A model generated the notes under the pieces. It was not told the DNA's origin. It was given only the letters and a program-made list of their open reading frames with translations, and did no database searches. 14,860 nt of DNA, from assembly GCA_046546095.1 (NCBI GenBank), contig JBKGYK010000074.1, positions 1 through 14,860 of the forward strand. Direction: 5' to 3'. The position numbers were made by a program, and so were the translations under genes. Below are positions 1-5,390 of the stretch, one piece after another (position 1 is the first letter of the stretch; each line of letters begins with the position of its first letter). The DNA is from JAQIBY01 sp046546095 (GTDB lineage: Bacteria > Bacteroidota > Bacteroidia > Bacteroidales > ML635J-15).

Positions 1-132
1 CCGGTACAACATGATTTTTTCTTCGGCGGAAGTGAAATCATAAGCTGTTTCAAAAATGAAATCATGGTTGGCCGGATACTCTGTAATATCTTTAGACAGC
101 TCTTTATTATCTTCCACCAAAAGCAATTTCAT
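1..132 (-). CDS. Response regulator, N-terminal fragment (cut by window edge)
   Basis: An ATG at 132 opens a frame that stays open to the window edge, giving 44 residues beginning MKLLLVEDNKELSKDI. This is the first beta strand of a CheY-like receiver domain followed by its acidic pocket (E7, D8). A later stretch (ETAYDFTSAEEKI, residues 28-40) fits alpha-1/beta-2/alpha-2 of the same fold. The phosphoacceptor aspartate and any output domain lie outside the window. From the family, a two-component regulator receives phosphate from a histidine kinase. The N-terminus resembles OmpR-type regulators of Bacteroidota, but the DNA-binding class cannot be seen. It lies 58 bp downstream of tadA on the same strand, and I see no terminator or good promoter between them. 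The frame is shorter than a whole domain only because the window ends. Confidence 0.8.
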   Translation of the reverse strand, partial: MKLLLVEDNKELSKDITEYPANHDFIFETAYDFTSAEEKIMLYR

Positions 133-190
133 AGCGTAAAAATAATCATCAAATCTGTTAAAATTCTGTATTTTATGATCTTTTCCTTTG

Positions 191-640
191 TCAGATATCC
201 TGATTTTTGCGCCTTGCTTTGAAAAAAGTTCTGAGCATATCTGCCGATTCAGATGCAAACAGACCCGAAAAAACCTCAGTTTTTGGATGCAGAATATTGC
301 CCTGGTATTTTCTGTAGCCACGCTTTTCATCTCCTGCAGCAAAATGCAATTGCTTTATCTGGCTTAAACCTATGGCTCCTGCACACATGATACAAGGCTC
401 AAGACTTACATATAAATTGCATTCCGGAAGGTACTTGCTCGACATAGAAGCCATGCCGGAAGTTAAGGCCAGCATCTCGGCATGAGCGGTTGCATCCTGT
501 AGCGTTTCTGTCTGATTGTGCGCCCTGGCAATTACTCTGTCGCCACAGGTGAGAACAGCTCCCACGGGGATTTCTCCTGCTTCTGCTGCCAGCCCTGCCT
601 CCTGCAATGCCATGCGCATAAATATTTCATTCTTATTCAT
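191..640 (-). CDS. tadA: tRNA-specific adenosine deaminase TadA
   Basis: This 149-residue protein is a cytidine/deoxycytidylate deaminase-fold enzyme. The zinc site is fully present: HAE at residues 53-55 (H53 zinc ligand, E55 proton shuttle) and PCIMC at 82-86 (C83 and C86 zinc ligands). The N-terminal block GEIPVGAVL (22-30) is typical of TadA. From family knowledge, TadA converts adenosine 34 to inosine in tRNA-Arg(ACG), so that one tRNA reads several CGN codons. It acts in the cytoplasm and is essential in many bacteria. Length matches the family. The start ATG (638-640) overlaps the folK end by 8 bp, which implies translational coupling. A guanine deaminase or another cytidine-deaminase-like enzyme is a less likely alternative. 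Confidence 0.93.
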   Translation of the reverse strand: MNKNEIFMRMALQEAGLAAEAGEIPVGAVLTCGDRVIARAHNQTETLQDATAHAEMLALTSGMASMSSKYLPECNLYVSLEPCIMCAGAIGLSQIKQLHFAAGDEKRGYRKYQGNILHPKTEVFSGLFASESADMLRTFFKARRKNQDI

Positions 641-1154
641 AGTCAGTAAGCTTTGCAGGATGAGTTGTTTTTGCTATTTTGCTTTGGTCAGTGCATTCTG
701 AAATCAACTCCCGGATATTCTTTTTGCTTGCCGGATCAACAAAATCAGGAGCAATGTCTGCCATTGGAAGTAAAACAAACAAACGGTCATACAGGGATGG
801 ATGCGGAATCTGTAAGCTTCTTTCCCGTATGATTCTGTCATCATAAAAAATAATATCGATATCAATAATGCGGCCCTGATAATTTCCTTTTTTATCTGGA
901 TTGCGCTGCCTGCCCATATCGTTTTCAATCTCCAGACAGGCCTGCAACAATGCCTGCGGAGACATTTCCGTATAGCATTTTAGTATCTGATTGTAAAAAT
1001 CTGCAGGATGTGTAAAGCCCCAGGCCTCAGATTCGTAGACAGGCGAAAACTTATCGATCCCGGATAGAGTTTTCTCCAGATATCTCTGGCAGGTGCCCAG
1101 ATTTTGTAGTCTGTTACCAAGATTTCCGCCTATGGATAAATATACATCAGACAT
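633..1154 (-). CDS. folK: 2-amino-4-hydroxy-6-hydroxymethyldihydropteridine pyrophosphokinase (HPPK)
   Basis: This 173-residue enzyme transfers pyrophosphate from ATP to 6-hydroxymethyl-7,8-dihydropterin, the step before dihydropteroate synthase in folate biosynthesis, in the cytoplasm. Visible signatures are the N-terminal LSIGGNLGNR (6-15), the segment ESEAWGFTHPADFYNQ (41-56), the catalytic loop GRQRN (81-85), and RIIDIDIIFYDD (95-106), whose D98 and D100 correspond to the paired magnesium-binding aspartates of the family. IPHPSL (116-121) is also characteristic. About 15 residues follow the normal end of the fold and run into the overlap with tadA. The gene begins inside the last 8 bp of the radical SAM gene and ends inside the first 8 bp of tadA. 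This three-gene chain is therefore very likely co-translated. Confidence 0.94.
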   Translation of the reverse strand: MSDVYLSIGGNLGNRLQNLGTCQRYLEKTLSGIDKFSPVYESEAWGFTHPADFYNQILKCYTEMSPQALLQACLEIENDMGRQRNPDKKGNYQGRIIDIDIIFYDDRIIRERSLQIPHPSLYDRLFVLLPMADIAPDFVDPASKKNIRELISECTDQSKIAKTTHPAKLTDYE

Positions 1155-2130
1155 AAATGCTTTTTGTTCCTTCTGTACAGTTTGTGCAAATATCCGTTTT
1201 TTTTCTTTCCGTGAAAACTTTTTTCACAAAAGTCCGGTATGCACCGGAATGCCAGATATGCAAAAACGGTATGTCCTGCACATTGCCCATTTTATACTTC
1301 CCGGCTTTGTCGAAGCAGCATGGAAGCACATCGCCATGGCTGGTTATTACAGGATTGCGAAATACACGCCAGCAATGATTTCTTAGAGGATTTTTAATCA
1401 TAGCTCTGCCGTCTGTGATATTGTATCGGCCTAGCTTTGGGTTTTCCGGCAGGGAGTCTGTTTGGTTTAGGTTGATGATTTGCATGCTTTTTAACCGGAG
1501 TGTTGCCTCTGCCTGTTTTGCGATCGTTTTCAGATGAGTCAGGCTTCTCTCATTCTGCCGCATGATGATGCTCTGCATGATGAGACGGGGCCTGTTCTTT
1601 TTGCTTTGCTTTTTGGCTTGCCGGATGTTTTGCATGAAAGCCATTGCTTTCATAAGAGAACCGCCTTTGCGGTATGATGCATAGCTTTCCTGATCTGCAC
1701 CGTCGACAGAAACGATCAGTTCATCCAGGCCTGTTTGTACCAGTTTTTCTGCCAGAGACGGATTGTCAAAATTTCCGTTGGTTGAAACCGATGTGTATAT
1801 GCGGTGTTTTTTCAGCAGTGTGATGAACTTTCCTATCGCGGGATGGAGCAGGGGCTCTCCCTGAAAATACAAACTTACCATCCACAAGTGTTTTTTGTTT
1901 TGCTCAATGATGGATGCAAAAAGCTCATATGACATCAATGTCCGTTGATTGTGTTTGCCGTTGCCCAGCGGGCATTCAGGGCAGTGCAACTGGCAATTGC
2001 CTGATATTTCTATACTCAGACTGATTGGTTTCCCCCACAAAAAAAGGCTACCTGTTAATCTGCTTAACAGGTAGCCGCTTCTCAATAGGATATAATTGAC
2101 AATTCTGTAAAAACTCAGGCTTTTTACCAT
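1147..2130 (-). CDS. Radical SAM/SPASM domain protein, substrate unknown
   Basis: This 327-residue protein has the radical SAM cluster motif C46-x3-C50-x2-C53 (CQLHCPEC) right after a beta strand (ISLSIEIS, 36-43). QGEPLLHP (90-97) occupies the position of the SAM-binding GGE motif. A C-terminal SPASM-type region carries C253, C271/C272 and CTNC at 315-318, which would hold one or two auxiliary iron-sulfur clusters. The N-terminus (RLTGSLFLWGKPISLSIE) resembles the usual start of Bacteroidota radical SAM/SPASM proteins, so I keep the ATG at 2130. SPASM enzymes often modify peptides or act in maturation or cofactor synthesis. No precursor peptide is visible nearby, so no substrate can be named. 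The gene starts 9 bp after the OmpA lipoprotein gene and overlaps folK by 8 bp. A terminator hairpin lies within its first codons. Confidence 0.85.
   Translation of the reverse strand: MVKSLSFYRIVNYILLRSGYLLSRLTGSLFLWGKPISLSIEISGNCQLHCPECPLGNGKHNQRTLMSYELFASIIEQNKKHLWMVSLYFQGEPLLHPAIGKFITLLKKHRIYTSVSTNGNFDNPSLAEKLVQTGLDELIVSVDGADQESYASYRKGGSLMKAMAFMQNIRQAKKQSKKNRPRLIMQSIIMRQNERSLTHLKTIAKQAEATLRLKSMQIINLNQTDSLPENPKLGRYNITDGRAMIKNPLRNHCWRVFRNPVITSHGDVLPCCFDKAGKYKMGNVQDIPFLHIWHSGAYRTFVKKVFTERKKTDICTNCTEGTKSIYV
2039..2076 (-). terminator. Intrinsic terminator inside the 5' end of the radical SAM gene
   Basis: A perfect 13-bp inverted repeat (arms 2046-2058 and 2064-2076, arm GGCTACCTGTTAA) with a 5-nt loop is followed, in minus-strand reading, by seven consecutive T (2045-2039). 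The plus strand has no T tract on the other side, so it works only for leftward transcription. It lies 64 bp past the OmpA lipoprotein stop codon, where that gene's terminator is expected. It also covers codons about 19-31 of the radical SAM gene. It may act as an attenuator for the radical SAM-folK-tadA unit. Confidence 0.8.
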
Positions 2131-2139
2131 GCCCCTGAA

Positions 2140-3171
2140 TTAGTTGGCGTTCAGAATATCAAGCAATTCGTCAAGTTTGGGTGTCAGAATGATTTCTGTT
2201 CTGCGGTTCTTCCGTCTTGCTTCTGCACTGTCACCTTCTGCAACCGGTAAGTGTTCTCCGCGTCCGGCCGCTATCAGGCGTTTTGGATCCAGGTCAGAGT
2301 TGTCCAGCAGGATTTTCACAATGGATGTGGCACGTTTCACACTCAAATCCCAGTTGTCTTCGATATTGCCTCTTCCGCCATAAGGCACATCATCAGTATG
2401 CCCTTCGATCATAATGTTAATGTCCTTGTTTTTGACAAGTACCTCACCCAGTTTTTTTATTGCTTCCCTGCCTTGCGGGTCAACAGTCCATTTTCCGGAT
2501 TCGAAAAGCAGTTTTTCTTCAAGGGAAACGTATACTTTACCGTTTTTCTTTGTGATTGTAAGTCCTTCACCTTCAAATCCGAGCAGGGCATCTGTTACTT
2601 TATCACGGAGGGCATTGACAGCAGAATCTTTTTGGTTCAGGATGGATTGTAATTCAGCCACTTGTGCATTTTTGCGGTTGATTTCGGCTTCTTTTATCTC
2701 CAGCTCAGTGCGCAGTGCCTCAAGATTGGCACGTTCCTTATTCAGGCGTTCTTCCAGTGCTCTGAGCTCATCCTGTTGTTTCTGCAATTCTTCTCTGGAT
2801 TCCTGCAGCATGGCCAGTGTTTTCTTGGCCTCAGCATCAGCACCTTCCCTCAGTTTTTCTGTGTTATCCAGCAACTGATTGTACAGTTCATTGATTTTAT
2901 CATACTGAACTGTCAGTGTCCGGTATGAAACTCCCTTGATGGTTGTATCTTGCACAAGTCCCTTATTTTTCTTTTTCAGTTGGTTGAGTTTTTCCTCCAG
3001 TTCATTGTTTGACGTGGTCAACTCTTCATTTGTGGACTTGATATCATCCAGTTCAGTTTCACATTGTTCTTTTTTCTCTTTTACCTGTTCAAACTTTGTG
3101 GCAGGCACGCAGGAAAATACCATTCCTGTTATTGCTATGACTGCTAAGATGTGAATTAATTTCTTTTGCAT
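2140..3171 (-). CDS. OmpA-family coiled-coil lipoprotein (peptidoglycan-binding)
   Basis: I place the start at the ATG at 3171 (343 residues). It gives a clean lipoprotein signal MQKKLIHILAVIAITGMVFS followed by C21; the longer frame to 3270 needs a TTG and would bury this signal. The order is signal peptide, long charged coiled coil (about 27-72 and 113-190), then an OmpA C-terminal domain (about 218-330). The domain carries GHTDD (257-261) and NWDLSVKRA (273-281), the diaminopimelate-binding D and R positions of the family. Residues after C21 (VPATK) are not acidic, so no Bacteroidota surface-export signal is seen and a periplasm-facing lipid anchor is inferred. The likely role is tethering the outer membrane to peptidoglycan; MotB-like annotations of such proteins reflect only the shared domain. 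A -7 element sits just upstream. Confidence 0.88.
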   Translation of the reverse strand: MQKKLIHILAVIAITGMVFSCVPATKFEQVKEKKEQCETELDDIKSTNEELTTSNNELEEKLNQLKKKNKGLVQDTTIKGVSYRTLTVQYDKINELYNQLLDNTEKLREGADAEAKKTLAMLQESREELQKQQDELRALEERLNKERANLEALRTELEIKEAEINRKNAQVAELQSILNQKDSAVNALRDKVTDALLGFEGEGLTITKKNGKVYVSLEEKLLFESGKWTVDPQGREAIKKLGEVLVKNKDINIMIEGHTDDVPYGGRGNIEDNWDLSVKRATSIVKILLDNSDLDPKRLIAAGRGEHLPVAEGDSAEARRKNRRTEIILTPKLDELLDILNAN

Positions 3172-3194
3172 GATATGTACTTTTATGTTTACAT

Positions 3195-3202
3195 CAAAAA
3201 TA
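3195..3202 (-). promoter_or_regulatory. Bacteroidota -7 promoter element for the OmpA lipoprotein
   Basis: TATTTTTG on the minus strand is an exact match to TAnnTTTG. It ends 23 bp before the chosen ATG at 3171, which predicts a short leader of roughly 15-20 nt. No TTTG is seen at the usual 19-bp spacing upstream. A transcript starting here would exclude the TTG at 3270, which supports the ATG at 3171 as the start. Confidence 0.5.
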
Positions 3203-3366
3203 ATAGAATTTTTGTTCTCTATTGTCTTATCCAATAATAATAAAAAAAACCACCTAAGGGCAGTGATCAAGATAGATATAAATACGGATGAAAAAATATT
3301 TTGTTCAGATTTTTATTGACAATGACTTGTTAATCATTCCTGATGAAGGCAATCAAATTTTATTGT

Positions 3367-3374
3367 TAAATTTG
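3367..3374 (+). promoter_or_regulatory. Bacteroidota -7 promoter element for dxs
   Basis: TAAATTTG is an exact match to TAnnTTTG, lying only 11 bp before the dxs ATG at 3386. Transcription would begin within a few bases of the start codon, giving a very short leader. No matching TTTG -33 box at 19 bp is visible. The 214-bp divergent gap between dxs and the OmpA lipoprotein is otherwise AT-rich and featureless. Confidence 0.45.
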
Positions 3375-3385
3375 TAGTAAAGAAA

Positions 3386-5296
3386 ATGAATATGCAAGCA
3401 AAGCCAGGACAATTATTGGCCGCTATAAATTCACCTGAGGATCTCAGGTTATTGGAGAGCAAGGATTTGATTCAACTGTGCGAAGAGCTTCGGCAATTTA
3501 TCATTGATGAGGTTTCATGCAATCCGGGGCATCTTGGTGCCAGCCTTGGTGCGGTAGAGTTAGCTGTAGCACTTCATTATTCTTTGAATACACCCAAAGA
3601 CCTTGTAGTCTGGGATGTTGGCCATCAGGCATATGCCCACAAAATTCTAACCGGCAGGAGGGATACATTTCACACCAACCGAAAGCTCAAGGGTATCAGT
3701 GGTTTTCCTGTACGGCAGGAATCAGAATATGATGCATTTGGTGTTGGCCATTCCTCCACCTCAATATCCGCAGCTCTGGGCATGGCTGTTGCCGACAGAC
3801 TTGCAGGTGGCCAAAAGCAAATTGTTGCAGTTATCGGTGATGGTGCCATGACAGGAGGTATGGCTTTTGAAGCACTCAACAATGCCGGTGCCCTGCATCC
3901 AAACATGACCATTATACTGAATGATAACAATATTGCCATTTCGCCCAATTCCGGAGCAATGAAGGAATATCTCATTGATATTGCTACATCCAAAACCTAC
4001 AACAAGGTGAAAGATGATGTGTGGAGATTTCTGGGAGCTGTAAACCGGGCCGGTGGCCCCAATGCCCGCGATTTTGTGCAAAAGATAAATAACGGGATCA
4101 AGGCGATTGTCATGCGTCAAAGCAATATGTTTGAATCCCTTAAACTGAGATATTTTGGTCCGGTGGACGGACATGATGTTGTTTATCTGACAAAAATCAT
4201 GGATGACCTGAAAAAAATTCCCGGGCCAAAAGTGTTGCATGTGCTCACACAAAAAGGCAAAGGATTTGCTTCAGCCGAAAAAGACCAGACCCTGTGGCAT
4301 GCCCCGGGAAAATTTGACAAAACCACCGGAATCATTATCAAGTCTGAGAATACCAAACCCACACCACCCAAATACCAGGAAGTGTTTGGTAAAACCATTA
4401 CACAGCTGGCTGAGAAAAATGATAATATTGTTGCCATAACACCGGCCATGCCAACAGGTTCGTCTCTGGACGAAATGATGGAAAAATTTCCCGACAGATG
4501 TTTTGATGTGGGAATAGCTGAGCAACACTCTGTTACCTTTGCTGCAGGAATGGCCACACAAGGATATATTCCCTACTGTGCGATATACTCAACCTTTGCC
4601 CAGCGTGCATACGATCAGATCATTCATGATGTGGCGATTCAAAACCTGCCGGTGATTCTTTGTCTGGACCGTGCCGGACTTGTGGGACAGGATGGTGTGA
4701 CCCATCATGGCCTGTATGATATCCCTGCCCTGAGAACTGTCCCCGGACTTGTTATTGCGGCTCCTATGGACGAAATTCAACTCCGACAGATGCTGTATTC
4801 AGCACAGGTGAAGCCGAAAGGTCCCGTGGTTATCCGGTATCCGCGCGGATATGGAATGCATGTCAAATGGGAGAAAGCCTTTGAAGAAATCCCGGTAGGA
4901 AAAGGTAGGGTGATGGAAGAACATGACGAAGCTGAAATATCTATACTTTCCTATGGAGCCGTTGGTAATGCCGTCAGGTATGCTGCGAAAAAACTCAGGG
5001 AAAAAGGGATTAGTATCAATCATTACGATATGCGTTTTGTTAAACCAATCGATGAAAAACTCCTGGATATTGTCGCCGAAAAAACCGGCAAAATTCTCAC
5101 AGTGGAAGATGGTTCAATCGCTGGTGGCTTCGGCTCGGCAGTACTTGAATACTATGCCGATCAACAAATCCCTCTGAAAATTAAACGCCTCGGTGTGCCC
5201 GACAAATGGATACATCATGGACAGGTAAATGAACTTAAGCAGATTTGTGGCTTTGATATTCAGAGTATTATCCATAATGCAGAAACAATGATATAG
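3386..5296 (+). CDS. dxs: 1-deoxy-D-xylulose-5-phosphate synthase
   Basis: This 636-residue thiamine-diphosphate enzyme condenses pyruvate and glyceraldehyde-3-phosphate to 1-deoxy-D-xylulose 5-phosphate. That is the first step of the MEP pathway to isoprenoids, in the cytoplasm. Signatures in order are NPGHLGASLG (46-55), DVGHQAYAHKILTGR (77-91), the thiamine-diphosphate/Mg motif GDGAMTGG (151-158) ending in NDNN (179-182), PVDGHD (259-264), the catalytic-glutamate segment VGIAEQHS (375-382, E379), and DGVTHHG (436-442). Length is normal for the family. The start at 3386 has a second in-frame ATG two codons later, and either would give a complete enzyme. The gene stands alone: a divergent gene lies upstream and a weak hairpin follows it. 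DXP synthase is clearly favoured over other transketolases by length and the DxS-specific PVDGHD region. Confidence 0.97.
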   Translation: MNMQAKPGQLLAAINSPEDLRLLESKDLIQLCEELRQFIIDEVSCNPGHLGASLGAVELAVALHYSLNTPKDLVVWDVGHQAYAHKILTGRRDTFHTNRKLKGISGFPVRQESEYDAFGVGHSSTSISAALGMAVADRLAGGQKQIVAVIGDGAMTGGMAFEALNNAGALHPNMTIILNDNNIAISPNSGAMKEYLIDIATSKTYNKVKDDVWRFLGAVNRAGGPNARDFVQKINNGIKAIVMRQSNMFESLKLRYFGPVDGHDVVYLTKIMDDLKKIPGPKVLHVLTQKGKGFASAEKDQTLWHAPGKFDKTTGIIIKSENTKPTPPKYQEVFGKTITQLAEKNDNIVAITPAMPTGSSLDEMMEKFPDRCFDVGIAEQHSVTFAAGMATQGYIPYCAIYSTFAQRAYDQIIHDVAIQNLPVILCLDRAGLVGQDGVTHHGLYDIPALRTVPGLVIAAPMDEIQLRQMLYSAQVKPKGPVVIRYPRGYGMHVKWEKAFEEIPVGKGRVMEEHDEAEISILSYGAVGNAVRYAAKKLREKGISINHYDMRFVKPIDEKLLDIVAEKTGKILTVEDGSIAGGFGSAVLEYYADQQIPLKIKRLGVPDKWIHHGQVNELKQICGFDIQSIIHNAETMI

Positions 5297-5308
5297 CATA
5301 AAAGTATT

Positions 5309-5342
5309 GCCACATGGGGAATGTGGCCGATTTGGCATTTTT
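5309..5342 (+). terminator. Possible weak terminator after dxs
   Basis: GCCACAT (5309-5315) and ATGTGGC (5321-5327) form a 7-bp stem with a 5-nt loop 12 bp past the dxs stop. The nearest T run (5338-5342) starts 10 bp further on, so this is not a classical terminator. An alternative fold pairs TGCCA (5308-5312) with TGGCA (5333-5337), directly before the T run but with a 20-nt loop. The region also contains the putative -33 box of the next gene. Confidence 0.35.
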
Positions 5343-5361
5343 GTATTATTTTGTATCTTTA
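5331..5361 (+). promoter_or_regulatory. Bacteroidota -33/-7 promoter for the OmpA/SPOR gene
   Basis: TTTG at 5331-5334 and TATCTTTA at 5354-5361 are separated by exactly 19 bp, the spacing of the Bacteroidota consensus TTTG-N19-TAnnTTTG. The -7 box matches all but the last fixed base. It ends 29 bp before the ATG at 5391, so the leader would be about 20-25 nt. This is the best complete promoter in the window. Confidence 0.55.
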
Positions 5362-5390
5362 CCTTCATCCAATATTGAAAAGAACATACC

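Noticed and set aside
133..190. Possible promoter between tadA and the response regulator (CAGATTTG, minus strand)
   Set aside because: It misses a key base of the -7 consensus and has no -33 box at the right spacing, so it is too weak to annotate.
1147..2130. Shorter start for the radical SAM protein, downstream of the terminator hairpin
   Set aside because: No ATG lies between the hairpin and the first barrel strand before the CxxxCxxC motif, and the N-terminal RLTG...WGKP stretch looks like the normal start of this family.
2144..3154. Several plus-strand open frames antisense to the OmpA lipoprotein
   Set aside because: They are serine/phenylalanine-rich shadows of a well-supported coiled-coil gene, with no domain and no promoter.
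3172..3270. TTG-initiated extension of the OmpA lipoprotein by 33 residues
   Set aside because: It would place a lipoprotein signal peptide internally, and an exact -7 promoter box lies inside the extension.
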